64,000 nt of DNA from Ciceribacter sp. T2.26MG-112.2 (lineage in GTDB: Bacteria > Pseudomonadota > Alphaproteobacteria > Rhizobiales > Rhizobiaceae): assembly GCF_900492205.1 (NCBI RefSeq), contig NZ_UEYQ01000003.1:124001-188000 (forward strand). The letters are read 5' to 3'. The notes under the pieces were generated by a model. That model worked only from the letters and a program-made list of their open reading frames with translations, did no database searches and was not told where the DNA came from. Positions 52,691 through 62,922 of this stretch are shown piece by piece. The translations under genes were made by a program, and so were the position numbers. The stretch's first letter is position 1; each line of letters opens with the position of its first letter.

Positions 52691-53734
52691 TCAGATCGGC
52701 GCTGGATAGACCCGGTGAACCTTGCCGATCTCCTTCAGGATCTCGTCCGACAGTGTGATGTCGGCCGAACCGATGTCGGTCTTCAACTGCTCCATCGTCG
52801 TCGCGCCGATGATGACGGACGCCATGAAGGGGCGCGTCAGGCAGAAGGCGATGGCCAGTTGCGAGGGGTCAATGCCATGCTTCGCTGCCATGTCGACATA
52901 GGCGCGAACCGCCGGTTCCTGCAACGGCTGCAGGCGACCGCCGAGGTCGCCGTTGATCGCCGCGCGCGAACCCGCCGGCTTGATGCCGCCGAGATACTTG
53001 CCGGTCAAAAGTCCGGCGGCGAGCGGCGAATAGGCGAGCAGGCCGACGTCCTCGTGGTGGGAGAGTTCCGCCATGTCGAGGTCATAGTGACGATAGAGCA
53101 GGCTGTATTCGTTCTGCACCGTGGCGACGCGCGGCAGGCCGCGCGCTTCGGCGATCGCGATGAACTTCTGCGTGCCCCAGGTCGTCTCGTTGGACAGGCC
53201 GATGGCGCGGATCTTGCCGGCCTTGACGCAGGTGTCGAGCGCTTCGAGCTTCTCGTTCATGTCGGCGAGAGTACGTTCGCGGTCCTGGCCGTAAGGGTTG
53301 TAAGTCCAGGCCTGACGGAAGTGGAAGTGCCCGCGGTTGGGCCAGTGGATCTGGTAGAGGTCGATATAGTCGGTCTGTAGGCGCTTGAGGCTGGCATCGA
53401 CCGCCTCGCGGATCGAAGCGCCGGTAATCGGCTTGCCCTCGCGGATATAGGGCCGGCCGGCGCCGGCGACCTTGGTGGCGAGCACGATGTCCTTGCGCTT
53501 GCCGGTCTTCTTGAACCAGTTGCCGATGATCGTTTCGGTCAATGCGTAGGTCTCGGGCGAAAGCGGCGTGGTCGGATAGAGTTCGGCGGTGTCGAAGAAA
53601 TTGACGCCGTGTTCGACGGCGTAGTCCATCTGTTCGAAGGCTTCGGCTTCGGTGTTCTGCGAGCCCCAGGTCATGGTGCCGAGGCAGATTTCGGAGACGG
53701 AGATGCCGGTGCGGCCGAGTGTATTGTGCTTCAT
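52691..53734 (-). CDS. Aldo/keto reductase (Tas-like)
   Basis: A 347-residue NADPH-dependent barrel oxidoreductase. SEICLGTMTWGSQ, NFFDTAELYPTTPLSPETY, LATKVAG, DYIDLYQIHWPNR, IGLSNETTWG and VATVQNEYSLL follow the AKR pattern, with the catalytic Asp, Tyr, Lys and His in those motifs. Highest resemblance is to E. coli Tas. Substrate unknown. It is co-directional with the ClbS-like gene and divergent from fabD. Confidence 0.9.
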   Translation of the reverse strand: MKHNTLGRTGISVSEICLGTMTWGSQNTEAEAFEQMDYAVEHGVNFFDTAELYPTTPLSPETYALTETIIGNWFKKTGKRKDIVLATKVAGAGRPYIREGKPITGASIREAVDASLKRLQTDYIDLYQIHWPNRGHFHFRQAWTYNPYGQDRERTLADMNEKLEALDTCVKAGKIRAIGLSNETTWGTQKFIAIAEARGLPRVATVQNEYSLLYRHYDLDMAELSHHEDVGLLAYSPLAAGLLTGKYLGGIKPAGSRAAINGDLGGRLQPLQEPAVRAYVDMAAKHGIDPSQLAIAFCLTRPFMASVIIGATTMEQLKTDIGSADITLSDEILKEIGKVHRVYPAPI

Positions 53735-53946
53735 GAAAAAGGAATCCGTGGTGGGGGCTTCGGAAAGGTGGAGAGGACCGGCGGAAATTTAGGGGCGCCT
53801 CGATCATTCGCAAGGGCAAAATGCGCCGAATCGGTTCCGTGGGCAAAAAGTCCACCGAGGGCCCCCGGTCTTGACTCACCGGAAAAACACGTCAATGGGA
53901 AAGGAAAAAGTCAGGGAAGAACATCATCCCGAGAAGGAATATCCCC

Positions 53947-54891
53947 ATGAGCATTGCATTCACATTCCCCGGCCAGGGCAGTCAGGCCGTCGGCATGGGC
54001 AAGGAGCTTGCCGAAACCTATGCGGAAGCCAAGGCGGTTTTTGCGGAAGTCGACGAGGCGCTCGGCGAAAAGCTCTCGGCCACCATGTTCGATGGACCGG
54101 AAGAGACCTTGACCCTGACCGCCAACGCCCAGCCGGCATTGATGGCCGTGTCGATGGCGGTGATCCGCGTCATGCAGACCCGTGGCCTCGACCTGAAATC
54201 CAGGGTTTCCTTCGTCGCCGGCCATTCGCTCGGCGAATATTCCGCGCTCTGTGCCGCAGGCACCTTCTCGCTCGCCGACACCGCGCGCCTGCTGCGCATT
54301 CGCGGCAATGCCATGCAGGCGGCCGTTCCGGTCGGCGAGGGCGCCATGGCGGCGATCATCGGCCTCGAGCACGGCGATGTGGAGGCTGCCTGCCAGGAGG
54401 CGTCCGCTGCCGGACCGTGCCAGATCGCCAACGACAATGGCGGCGGCCAGCTGGTCATCTCCGGCGCCAAGGCGGCCGTCGAGAAGGCAGCGGCCCTTGC
54501 CACCGAAAAAGGCGCCAAGCGTGCCATTATGCTGCCGGTCTCGGCTCCCTTCCACTCGGCCCTGATGGGCCCGGCGGCCGACGCCATGCGCGAGGCGCTG
54601 GCCAAGGTCGAGAAGCACGATCCGGTCGTACCGCTGATCGCCAACGTGCGTGCCGCCCCCGTCACCGACGCCGGCGAAATCGCCGACCTGCTGGTCGAGC
54701 AGGTGACCGGCCAGGTCCGCTGGCGCGAGACCGTCGAATGGTTCGGCGTTAACGGTGTCACCACGCTCTATGAAATCGGCTCCGGCAAGGTGCTGACCGG
54801 GCTTGCCCGCCGCATCGACAAGAACGTCAGCGGCATTGCCGTCAATTCTGCGGCCGACATCGACGCGGCGCTTGCTGCGCTTCTCGGCTGA
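53947..54891 (+). CDS. fabD: Malonyl CoA-ACP transacylase
   Basis: FabD moves malonyl groups from CoA to ACP. The 314-residue protein has the GQGSQAVGMGKEL entrance, the nucleophile GHSLGEYSALC near residue 92, the catalytic His in PVSAPFHSALM near 201 and the QVTGQVRW segment. GAGAAGG precedes the ATG. First gene of fabD-fabG-acpP-fabF, which together with AcpS supplies fatty-acid elongation. Confidence 0.96.
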   Translation: MSIAFTFPGQGSQAVGMGKELAETYAEAKAVFAEVDEALGEKLSATMFDGPEETLTLTANAQPALMAVSMAVIRVMQTRGLDLKSRVSFVAGHSLGEYSALCAAGTFSLADTARLLRIRGNAMQAAVPVGEGAMAAIIGLEHGDVEAACQEASAAGPCQIANDNGGGQLVISGAKAAVEKAAALATEKGAKRAIMLPVSAPFHSALMGPAADAMREALAKVEKHDPVVPLIANVRAAPVTDAGEIADLLVEQVTGQVRWRETVEWFGVNGVTTLYEIGSGKVLTGLARRIDKNVSGIAVNSAADIDAALAALLG

Positions 54892-54925
54892 TTGTCTGGA
54901 TGATCTGGAACAAGGAACTAGGAAC

Positions 54926-55663
54926 ATGTTTGACCTGACCGGCCGCAAGGCCCTCGTCACCGGCGCGACCGGTGGCATCGGCGAGGAAATCGCCAGGCAG
55001 TTGCACGCCCAGGGCGCCATCGTCGGCCTGCACGGCACCCGCGTCGAAAAGCTCGAGGCGCTCGCCGCCGAACTCGGCGACCGGGTCAAGATCTTCCCGG
55101 CCAACCTGTCCGACCGCGACGAGGTCAAGGCACTCGGCGAGAAGGCCGAGGCGGACCTCGAAGGCGTCGACATCCTGGTCAATAATGCCGGCATCACCAA
55201 GGACGGCCTGTTCGTGCGAATGCAGGATGCCGACTGGGACGCAGTGCTCGAAGTCAACCTGACGGCGGTCTTCCGCCTGACGCGCGAACTCACCCATCCG
55301 ATGATGCGCCGCCGCTTCGGCCGCATCATCAACATCACCTCGGTCGTCGGGGTCACGGGCAATCCGGGCCAGGCGAACTACTGCGCTTCCAAGGCCGGCA
55401 TGATCGGTTTCTCCAAGTCGCTCGCTCAGGAAATCGCCACCCGCAACGTGACGGTCAACTGCGTCGCTCCGGGCTTTATCGAAAGCGCCATGACCGGCAA
55501 GCTCAACGACAAGCAGAAGGACGCCATCATGGGCGCCATCCCGATGCGTCGCATGGGCACCGGCTCGGAAGTCGCCTCCGCCGTCGTCTATCTCGCATCC
55601 AACGAGGCGAGCTACATGACCGGGCAGACTTTGCACGTCAACGGCGGCATGGCGATGATCTGA
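54926..55663 (+). CDS. fabG: 3-oxoacyl-[acyl-carrier-protein] reductase
   Basis: FabG reduces 3-ketoacyl-ACP with NADPH. The 245-residue SDR carries TGATGGIGEEIA, NNAGITKDGLFVRM, ITSVVGVTGNPGQANYCASKAG (Ser-Tyr-Lys triad) and the FabG-typical end QTLHVNGGMAMI. It follows fabD after 34 bases, in the standard order. Confidence 0.95.
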   Translation: MFDLTGRKALVTGATGGIGEEIARQLHAQGAIVGLHGTRVEKLEALAAELGDRVKIFPANLSDRDEVKALGEKAEADLEGVDILVNNAGITKDGLFVRMQDADWDAVLEVNLTAVFRLTRELTHPMMRRRFGRIINITSVVGVTGNPGQANYCASKAGMIGFSKSLAQEIATRNVTVNCVAPGFIESAMTGKLNDKQKDAIMGAIPMRRMGTGSEVASAVVYLASNEASYMTGQTLHVNGGMAMI

Positions 55664-55944
55664 GCAAGTCTCGCGCGTGAGCCACTGCTTGCCCAATTGG
55701 GTGTTGAGCACTGGCCTCGCGCGATTTTTCTGGCTTTGCGGCGCGGCTAAACCGTGTTAAGCGGGCCATGACTGTGAACAGTCGTTCCGTCTCCCAAGGC
55801 GATTGCTATGCACTTGATTGTATGGTTGGTTCATTGAGACGGGGCTGAACGGGTTTGCCGGTGGCGATGAAGTGTTCGCCGGTTTGAACAGGGTAGGGAA
55901 GTCGTCCAGACGCCCCTGAGATTAAGAAGGTCGAGGAAACCGAC
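55664..55944 (+). promoter_or_regulatory. Leader/promoter region of acpP
   Basis: These 281 bases hold no gene. They should contain the strong acpP promoter. A 6+2+6 inverted repeat GACTGT-ga-ACAGTC lies at 55770-55783, and the segment near 55800-55840 is richer in A+T. No unambiguous -35/-10 pair is evident. Confidence 0.45.
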
Positions 55945-56181
55945 ATGAGCGATATCGCAGAACGCGTTAAGAAAATTGTTGTTGATCATCTCGGCGTAGA
56001 CGCTGAAAAGGTTGTTGAAGGCGCAAGCTTCATCGATGATCTGGGTGCGGACTCGCTCGACACGGTCGAACTAGTCATGGCCTTCGAAGAAGAATTCGGC
56101 GTCGAGATCCCGGACGATGCGGCTGACTCGATCCTGACGGTCGGCGACGCCGTAAAGTTCATCGAAAAGGCTCAGCCCTGA
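55945..56181 (+). CDS. acpP: Acyl carrier protein
   Basis: A 78-residue acidic carrier. The phosphopantetheine attachment site is Ser37 in [27 protein letters not shown] precedes the ATG. The post-translational modification is made by AcpS, encoded at 2.1 kb. A terminator 50 bases downstream separates it from fabF, which fits the need for much more ACP than FabF. Confidence 0.97.
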   Translation: MSDIAERVKKIVVDHLGVDAEKVVEGASFIDDLGADSLDTVELVMAFEEEFGVEIPDDAADSILTVGDAVKFIEKAQP

Positions 56182-56230
56182 TCGATTGCATGCATAGCGG
56201 GACGGCGGCTGTGGCTGCCTTTCCCGCCGG

Positions 56231-56257
56231 GGCCCGCGACATGCGGGCCTTACTGTT
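56231..56257 (+). terminator. Intrinsic terminator between acpP and fabF
   Basis: GGCCCGC (56231-56237) and GCGGGCC (56243-56249) form a perfect 7-bp stem with a GACAT loop, followed by TTACTGTTTTC. It would end most acpP transcripts, with read-through or a separate promoter serving fabF. Confidence 0.65.
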
Positions 56258-56299
56258 TTCTGATGGCATCGACTGCAAGAGTGGGGTGGACTACGGGCG

Positions 56300-57559
56300 A
56301 TGAGACGTGTCGTTATCACCGGTACCGGCATGGTATCTCCGCTAGGGTGTGGAACTGAACTAACCTGGTCGAAACTTCTCGCCGGGGAAAGTGGTGCCCG
56401 CCTCGTGACCGAATTCGAGGTCGATGACCTGCCGGCCAAGGTCGCCTGCCGTATCCCGACCGGCAATGCCGAGGGCGCCTTCAATCCCGACGACTGGATG
56501 GAGCTCAAGGAGCAACGCAAGGTCGATCATTTCATCATCTATGCGATCGCAGCCGCCGACATGGCGCTGAACGATGCCGGCTGGCATCCGAAGACCGATG
56601 ACGACCAGTGTGCCACCGGCGTTCTGATCGGCTCCGGCATCGGCGGCATCGAAGGCATCGTCGAGGCCGGCTACATCCTGCGCGACAAGGGCCCCCGTCG
56701 CCTGTCGCCGTTTTTCATTCCCGGTCGACTGATCAATCTGGCCTCTGGCCAGGTATCCATCCGCCACAAGCTGCGCGGTCCCAATCACTCGGTCGTCACC
56801 GCCTGCTCCACCGGCGCCCATGCGATCGGTGACGCGGCCCGCCTGATCGCATTCGGCGACGCCGACGTCATGGTGGCCGGCGGCACGGAATCGCCGATCA
56901 GCCGCATTTCGCTCGCCGGCTTTGCCGCCTGCAAGGCGCTGTCGACGGCACGCAACGACGATCCGAAGGCCGCATCGCGTCCCTATGACAGGGATCGCGA
57001 CGGCTTCGTCATGGGCGAGGGGGCCGGCATCGTCGTGCTCGAGGAACTTGAGCACGCCAAGGCGCGCGGCGCCAAGATTTATGCCGAAGTGGTCGGTTAC
57101 GGCCTGTCCGGCGATGCCTTCCATATCACCGCTCCCTCCGAGGACGGCGATGGCGCATTCCGCTGCATGACCATGGCGCTGAAGCGCGCCGGCCTCACCC
57201 CGGCAGATGTCGACTACATCAATGCCCATGGCACATCGACCATGGCCGACACCATCGAGCTTGGCGCGGTCGAGCGTCTCGTCGGCGAGTCGGCCTCGAA
57301 GATATCGATGTCCTCGACCAAGTCGGCGATCGGCCACCTTTTGGGTGCGGCGGGTGCCGTGGAGGCGATCTTCTCCGCACTTGCCATTCGCGACAATGTC
57401 GCACCTCCGACGCTCAACCTCGACAATCCCGATGTCGAGACGGCGATCGACCTCGTGCCCCACAAGGCGCGCAAGCGCGAAATCAACGTCGCGCTGTCCA
57501 ACTCCTTCGGATTTGGCGGTACGAACGCCTCCCTGGTGCTTCGGCGCTACGAGGGCTGA
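56300..57559 (+). CDS. fabF: 3-oxoacyl-[acyl-carrier-protein] synthase II
   Basis: FabF elongates acyl-ACP by condensation with malonyl-ACP. The 419-residue thiolase-fold protein has Cys169 in VVTACSTGAHAIGDAA, the two histidines in NAHGTSTMADTIE and KSAIGHLLGAAG, and the C-terminal NSFGFGGTNASLV. Follows acpP, as usual. Confidence 0.96.
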   Translation: MRRVVITGTGMVSPLGCGTELTWSKLLAGESGARLVTEFEVDDLPAKVACRIPTGNAEGAFNPDDWMELKEQRKVDHFIIYAIAAADMALNDAGWHPKTDDDQCATGVLIGSGIGGIEGIVEAGYILRDKGPRRLSPFFIPGRLINLASGQVSIRHKLRGPNHSVVTACSTGAHAIGDAARLIAFGDADVMVAGGTESPISRISLAGFAACKALSTARNDDPKAASRPYDRDRDGFVMGEGAGIVVLEELEHAKARGAKIYAEVVGYGLSGDAFHITAPSEDGDGAFRCMTMALKRAGLTPADVDYINAHGTSTMADTIELGAVERLVGESASKISMSSTKSAIGHLLGAAGAVEAIFSALAIRDNVAPPTLNLDNPDVETAIDLVPHKARKREINVALSNSFGFGGTNASLVLRRYEG

Positions 57560-57673
57560 GCGCCGCGACCATGGCAAAGTTTGTGGATGCCGGGGCGCAA
57601 GTCCCGCTTCCACCTGCTTTTTGCCGTATTGCTTGGCCAGACAGCAGCGATACCGAACTGAAGAGGATTGCCT

Positions 57674-58888
57674 GTGACCGACGATAGCCAGAACAGCGGG
57701 ATTTCCTTTGGCCGCGGAGCGGAAACCTCTGCAAAGGGGCCGATCATTCCGAAGTCTCCGACCGAGGCACTCCGTCCGGAGCGCGTTCCCGCTCCGCCCC
57801 GGCGTTCGCGCAAGGCGCGCAGCCAGGTGGTGATTTTCCTCAACTTCCTGATGACGATGGTGGTGGCGGTCTGCGTGATTGCGGTCGCCGTGTTCTTCTA
57901 TGCGATGTCGGCCTACCAGAATCCCGGTCCGCTCGCCACCAACACCAATTTCGTCGTGCGCAGCGGCGCGGGCCTCGCCGAGATCGCCGGCAGCCTCGAG
58001 CGCAACGGCATCATCACCGATTCCCGCATCTTCCGCCATGTGACCGCGACCTACCTCCAGGAAGGCGAGAGCCTCAAGGCCGGCGAATACGAGATCAAGG
58101 CGTCCGCGTCGATGAAGGAGGTCATGGATCTGCTGAAGTCGGGCAAGTCAATTCTTTACTCCGTCTCGATGCCGGAGGGCCTGACGGTCAAGCAGATGTT
58201 CAAGCGGCTGGCGGACGATCCGGTTCTGGAAGGCGAACTGCCGGCCGAACTGCCGGTCGAGGGTTCGCTGCGCCCGGATACCTACAAGTTCTCGCGCGGC
58301 ACCAAGCGCACCGAGATCGTCAGCCAGATGGCGGCGGCGCAGCAGCGACTCGTCGACCAGATCTGGGAAAAGCGGGATCCCGACCTTCCGATCAAGACGA
58401 AGGAAGAGTTCGTCACCCTGGCGTCGATTGTCGAGCGGGAGACGGGCAAGGACGACGAACGCGCCCATGTCGCGTCAGTGTTCATCAATCGCCTGGCCAA
58501 GGGCATGCGGCTGCAGTCCGACCCGACGATCGTCTACGGCCTGTTCGGCGGTGACGGCAAGCCGTCCGACCGGCCGATCTACCAGTCGGATCTGAAGAAG
58601 GAAACGCCGTACAACACCTACGTCATCAAGGGACTGCCGCCGGGCCCGATCGCCAATCCGGGCCGCGCCGCGCTCGAGGCCGTCGCCCATCCGTGGAAGA
58701 CCAAGGACCTGTACTTCGTCGCGGACGGGACCGGTGGCCATGTCTTCGCCGCGACGCTCGACGAGCACAATGCGAATGTGCGCAACTGGCGCAAGATCGA
58801 GGCCGAACGTGGGGAGGATCCGGGTGCAGCGGTCGATGCGCCGCCGGAAGCCGATCCGGACGCCGCCGCCGCGAAGAAGAAGAGCTGA
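57674..58888 (+). CDS. mltG: Endolytic murein transglycosylase MltG
   Basis: MltG cuts glycan strands at the membrane and sets their length. The 404-residue protein has a proline-rich cytosolic N-terminus, one membrane segment (about 54-80) and the YceG-like domain. The catalytic Glu is in LASIVERETGK, with GSLRPDTYKF and the conserved LPPGPIANPGRAAL. The start is a GTG at 57674 with AGAGGA 6 bases before it. The tail is Asp/Ala/Lys-rich. Confidence 0.93.
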   Translation: MTDDSQNSGISFGRGAETSAKGPIIPKSPTEALRPERVPAPPRRSRKARSQVVIFLNFLMTMVVAVCVIAVAVFFYAMSAYQNPGPLATNTNFVVRSGAGLAEIAGSLERNGIITDSRIFRHVTATYLQEGESLKAGEYEIKASASMKEVMDLLKSGKSILYSVSMPEGLTVKQMFKRLADDPVLEGELPAELPVEGSLRPDTYKFSRGTKRTEIVSQMAAAQQRLVDQIWEKRDPDLPIKTKEEFVTLASIVERETGKDDERAHVASVFINRLAKGMRLQSDPTIVYGLFGGDGKPSDRPIYQSDLKKETPYNTYVIKGLPPGPIANPGRAALEAVAHPWKTKDLYFVADGTGGHVFAATLDEHNANVRNWRKIEAERGEDPGAAVDAPPEADPDAAAAKKKS

Positions 58889-58907
58889 GCAGCTAACCGA
58901 GGACAGG

Positions 58908-59801
58908 GCGATGGCACTGCAATCCATGACCGGCTTTGCCCGGAGCGAGGGAACCAGCGGTCGGCATCGCTGGGCCTGGGAGCTACGCTCGGTCAATGGC
59001 AAGGGGCTCGACATCCGGATGCGCCTTCCGCAGGGCATGGAAGGCCTTGAAAGCGACATCCGGCGTCTGCTGTCGCAATTTGTGACGCGCGGCAATGTCC
59101 AGGTCGGACTGACGGTGCAGGTGAGCGAGAACCGCGTCGAGGCCGTGCTCAATCGCGACGCGCTCGATGCTCTGCTGAAATTAAGGGATGAACTCGGTGC
59201 GGCGCTGGTCGATCCTGCGCCGCTGAGACTCGACGCCCTGTTGTCGATCCGTGGTCTCGTCGAATTCAAGGAAGCGGTCGACGACGCCGAAGCGGTTTCC
59301 CGGCGCGAGGCGGATATTCTCGCCGGCCTGGAACAGGCCGTGCATGCGCTGTGCGAGATGCGGCGCATCGAGGGTGATGCGCTCTGTCGACTGCTTTCGG
59401 ACCAGGTGACGCGTATCGAGGAGCTGGCGCTGACCGTCGAGGCCGATCCGTCGCGCCAGCCCGGCGAAATTGCCCGGCGCCTGGAGAGCCAGATCGCCAC
59501 GCTGATGGGCGCCGCCGGCACGCTCGACCGTGACCGGCTGCATGCCGAGGTGGCGCTTCTGGCCACCCGCGCCGATCTGCGCGAGGAGATCGACCGGCTG
59601 AAGGCGCATGTCGCCGCCGCCCGTGATCTCCTGGCGCTTGGCGGCCCCGTCGGTCGCAAGCTCGATTTCATTGCGCAGGAATTCAACCGCGAATCGAATA
59701 CCATCTGTTCGAAGTCGAATGGCGTGGCCGTGACCGCCGCGGGCATCGAGTTGAAGGTCGTGATCGACCAGTTCCGCGAACAGGTCCAGAATTTGGAGTG
59801 A
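58908..59801 (+). CDS. yicC: YicC family protein
   Basis: A 297-residue cytosolic protein of the YicC/YloC family, reported in E. coli as an endoribonuclease. [10 protein letters not shown] at the start, [18 protein letters not shown], the helical middle and the C-terminal [20 protein letters not shown] are conserved. The ATG at 58908 begins [10 protein letters not shown], which fits the family start. It is 19 bases after mltG and 4 before gmk, so the three form one unit. Confidence 0.93.
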   Translation, partial: AMALQSMTGFARSEGTSGRHRWAWELRSVNGKGLDIRMRLPQGMEGLESDIRRLLSQFVTRGNVQVGLTVQVSENRVEAVLNRDALDALLKLRDELGAALVDPAPLRLDALLSIRGLVEFKEAVDDAEAVSRREADILAGLEQAVHALCEMRRIEGDALCRLLSDQVTRIEELALTVEADPSRQPGEIARRLESQIATLMGAAGTLDRDRLHAEVALLATRADLREEIDRLKAHVAAARDLLALGGPVGRKLDFIAQEFNRESNTICSKSNGVAVTAAGIELKVVIDQFREQVQNLE

Positions 59802-59805
59802 ACTG

Positions 59806-60465
59806 ATGGCAGAGGGCAAGGGGGCGGTCGTCCAGATCGCACGCCGGGGGTTGATGCTGGTGATCTCGTCGCCTTCGGGCGCGGGAAAGTCGACGATTGC
59901 TCGCACGCTGATGGAGCGCGACCGCCAGATCGGCATGTCGGTCAGCGTCACCACGCGCCAGCGGCGCCAGAGCGAGATCGAGGGGGTGCATTACCACTTC
60001 GCCTCGCAACGCGAATTCGAGCGCATGCGCGATTCGGACTCGTTGCTGGAATGGGCCGAGGTTCACGGCAATTTCTACGGCACGCCGCGCGAGCCTGTCG
60101 AGCTTGCCATGTCCGAGGGCCGTGACATGCTGTTCGACATCGACTGGCAGGGTGCGCAGCAGTTGCAGGACAAGATGAAGGCGGACGTGGTGTCGATCTT
60201 CATCCTGCCGCCGACCATGGCCGAGCTTCAGTCGCGCCTGCATCGCCGCGCCGAGGACACCGAAGAGGTCATCCAGACGCGGCTTGCCAATTCCCGCTCC
60301 GAGATCGGCCACTGGCGCGAGTATGATTATGTCATCGTCAACGACGACCTGCAGACGGCTTTCGACGCCGTCCAGTCGATCGTCAAGGCCGAGCGGCTCC
60401 GTCGTGACCGCCGTCATGGGCTGTTCGACTTCGTCAGCACCCTCGTCGAATCGGACGGACGCTGA
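59806..60465 (+). CDS. gmk: Guanylate kinase
   Basis: Gmk phosphorylates GMP to GDP. The 219-residue protein has the P-loop [10 protein letters not shown] near residue 22, [32 protein letters not shown] and the lid region [13 protein letters not shown]. It follows yicC after 4 bases. Confidence 0.96.
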   Translation: MAEGKGAVVQIARRGLMLVISSPSGAGKSTIARTLMERDRQIGMSVSVTTRQRRQSEIEGVHYHFASQREFERMRDSDSLLEWAEVHGNFYGTPREPVELAMSEGRDMLFDIDWQGAQQLQDKMKADVVSIFILPPTMAELQSRLHRRAEDTEEVIQTRLANSRSEIGHWREYDYVIVNDDLQTAFDAVQSIVKAERLRRDRRHGLFDFVSTLVESDGR

Positions 60466-60609
60466 CTGCGACCCATGCGCGCATCGGCACCGCCGAGGCT
60501 AGAAAATACAAAGTGAGCTTCAGCTAAAGTTAATAGTTGAGCGCCGTTTACTTGTTTTCGCGACAAGGCCCGCCAGGAGCGTGCCATCCTCCCATCGTGA
60601 GACGAGAAA

Positions 60610-62793
60610 ATGCGTTTGAAAGACATATCCGTGAAATGGCGCCTTGCTGCGGCCATGGCCGTTCCACTCGTGGCGGTGGTCGTGCTGGCCTGGATGCAGA
60701 TGAGCGCCAGCTATGACAATTACCGCCATGCCGAGCGCCTGGTCGAAGCGACGGAGGAGATCGCGACCCTGGGCAGCCTGGTGCACGCCTTGCAGGTCGA
60801 GCGCGGCCAGACGGCCGGCTTCATCGGTGCGCAGGGCAATCAGGGCGCGGATGCCCTGGCCGCAGCCCGAGGCAAGAGCGATCCGCACGTCGTCGCCATG
60901 ACGGGCGTTCTTGCCACGGTCGCTGCCGAGGACAATTCTTCTCTCAAGGCGCGCACCGATCGCGTCGCGGCGGAACTCGCCCAACTGGCCGATCGACGCA
61001 AGGCGGTGGACGGGCTCTCCGCCACAGCGGCGGATTCTTTCAAGTTCTACACGGGTCTGATCGGCCAACTGACCGATCTTTCGCGCGACTTTTCGCTGGC
61101 GATCGGCAGCGAGGGCACGATCGGGCACATGATCGCCTACAACCTCCTGATGAACGCCAAGGAACTGGCGGGCCAGGAGCGCGCGCTCGGCAATGCCTTC
61201 CTGTCGGCCGCTCGCATCGACGAACGGCGCTTCATGGATTTTGCCGGCCTGTTCGGCGCGCAGACGGCGCTGCTCAACGCTTATGTAGAGCTTCTGCCAG
61301 GAGACCTGCGCCAACAGGTGGTGGGCGAATTGCAGGGCAATGGCGAAGCGCTGGAAACCATGCGTGCCCGCATCCTCAAGGGCGGCGTCGCGGGCGATCT
61401 GAACGGTCTTAAGGCTCCCGAGTGGTTTTCCCTGGCGAGCGAACGCATCCAGCGCCTGAAGACGGCGGAGGATGCGACCCTCAAGGCGATCGTGACCGAG
61501 GCTAACCACATTGCCGCCGTTGAAATGCAGAGCTTCGTTACCGTGCTGGCTCTTGGCCTCGGCGGCGTGGTGCTGGCCTTCCTCCTTGCCGTATCGCTCG
61601 CCTTCACCGTGATCCGGCCGCTGGGCGTGTTGACCAATGCGATGAAAAAGCTGGCGACCGGCGAAGTCGACGTGAACCTGACGCAGTCCGACAGCCGGGA
61701 CGAAATCGGGGCGATGGGGCAGGCCGTGGGCAGTTTCATCACCATGTCCCGGGACCGCGTCCGGCGTGAGCGCGAGGAGGAGGCTCGCCTGGCACAAGTG
61801 GAACAGGCCCGGCGCGATGCCGCCGACAGCGAGCGGGCCGAACGTGCCGCCGAGATCGGCTTTGCGGTGGAGCAACTCGGCATCGGTCTCGACCATCTCT
61901 CCGCCGGCGATCTCACGCAGCGCATCGACCGGAGCTTTGCGCCGGCACTGGACGCGCTGCGCCTCAACTTCAACGCCTCGCTGGACAAGCTCCAGACGGT
62001 GATTGCCTCGATCAGCGAAAGCACGTCGACGATTCACCATGGCTCGCTGGAAATCCGCCAGGCCGCCGACGACCTTGCCCATCGTACCGAGCGCCAGGCT
62101 GCCGCGCTGGAGGAGGCCTCGGCCTCGATCACCGAGATCACCTCGGGAATTCGCGACGTCAGCCGCAGGGCAGAACACGCCGGCGGGCTGGTCCAGCGTG
62201 CGACGGTGGACGCCCGGCATTCCGAGGCAGTCGTCCGGCAGACGGTGGACGCCATGGGGCGGATCGAGCAGTCTTCGGGTCAGATCGGCCAGATCATCGG
62301 CGTCATCGATGACATCGCCTTCCAGACCAACCTCCTGGCCCTCAATGCCGGGGTCGAGGCGGCCCGTGCGGGCGAGGCCGGCAAGGGCTTTGCCGTCGTC
62401 GCCCAGGAAGTGCGCGAACTCGCCCAGCGATCCGCCCATGCCGCCCGCGAGATCAAGGAACTGATCGCCCGTTCCGCGAGCGAGGTGAGGACCGGCGTGA
62501 CGCTGGTCGGGCAGACGGGAGAGGCGCTGAAGGGCATCGAGTCCCATGTGGAAACGATCAATGACGAGATCATGGCGATCGTCTCGGCCGCCCGCCAGCA
62601 GTCCGCCGCGCTTGGCGAGATCAGCGCCGCCGTCGGGCAGATGGACCAGGTGACCCAGCAGAACGCCGCCATGGTCGAGGAAACCAGCGCCGCCACGCAC
62701 GGTCTCGCCAACGAGGCGGACCGGCTGAACGAGCAGGTGGCGCTGTTCCGCCTGGCCGAGGCCAGCCGCAGCCGTTCCCTACGCGCCGCGTAA
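60610..62793 (+). CDS. Methyl-accepting chemotaxis protein with a NIT sensory domain
   Basis: A 727-residue membrane chemoreceptor. TM1 is about 10-27 and TM2 about 305-335. The periplasmic part is an all-helical nitrate/nitrite-sensing-type domain, with the motif [15 protein letters not shown] near residue 65. A HAMP domain ([23 protein letters not shown]) and a second HAMP-like stretch ([12 protein letters not shown]) follow. The signalling hairpin [47 protein letters not shown] is intact (motif at about 560-610). No C-terminal NWETF-like pentapeptide. Ligand unknown. Confidence 0.9.
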   Translation: MRLKDISVKWRLAAAMAVPLVAVVVLAWMQMSASYDNYRHAERLVEATEEIATLGSLVHALQVERGQTAGFIGAQGNQGADALAAARGKSDPHVVAMTGVLATVAAEDNSSLKARTDRVAAELAQLADRRKAVDGLSATAADSFKFYTGLIGQLTDLSRDFSLAIGSEGTIGHMIAYNLLMNAKELAGQERALGNAFLSAARIDERRFMDFAGLFGAQTALLNAYVELLPGDLRQQVVGELQGNGEALETMRARILKGGVAGDLNGLKAPEWFSLASERIQRLKTAEDATLKAIVTEANHIAAVEMQSFVTVLALGLGGVVLAFLLAVSLAFTVIRPLGVLTNAMKKLATGEVDVNLTQSDSRDEIGAMGQAVGSFITMSRDRVRREREEEARLAQVEQARRDAADSERAERAAEIGFAVEQLGIGLDHLSAGDLTQRIDRSFAPALDALRLNFNASLDKLQTVIASISESTSTIHHGSLEIRQAADDLAHRTERQAAALEEASASITEITSGIRDVSRRAEHAGGLVQRATVDARHSEAVVRQTVDAMGRIEQSSGQIGQIIGVIDDIAFQTNLLALNAGVEAARAGEAGKGFAVVAQEVRELAQRSAHAAREIKELIARSASEVRTGVTLVGQTGEALKGIESHVETINDEIMAIVSAARQQSAALGEISAAVGQMDQVTQQNAAMVEETSAATHGLANEADRLNEQVALFRLAEASRSRSLRAA

Positions 62794-62817
62794 TCGGTTC
62801 GTCCATCCGAAAGGGTG

Positions 62818-62839
62818 ACGGGGGCCTTGAGGCCCCCGT
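62818..62839. terminator. Hairpin after the chemoreceptor gene
   Basis: ACGGGGGCC (62818-62826) and GGCCCCCGT (62831-62839) form a perfect 9-bp stem with a TTGA loop, 25 bases after the chemoreceptor stop. TCACGTTTCC follows on the plus strand. The hairpin is symmetric and could also act for the convergent betC gene. Confidence 0.65.
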
Positions 62840-62922
62840 TCACGTTTCCTGGTCATGATGCCCCAGCGCAAACAAACCCCTTCAGGGATCGTCAGACGGC
62901 GCAGCGCGCCCATTCTCCCGAC

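Noticed and set aside
60520-62700. 726-codon minus-strand ORF opposite the chemoreceptor gene
   Set aside because: The plus-strand chemoreceptor has intact HAMP and signalling motifs; the antisense frame is compositional.
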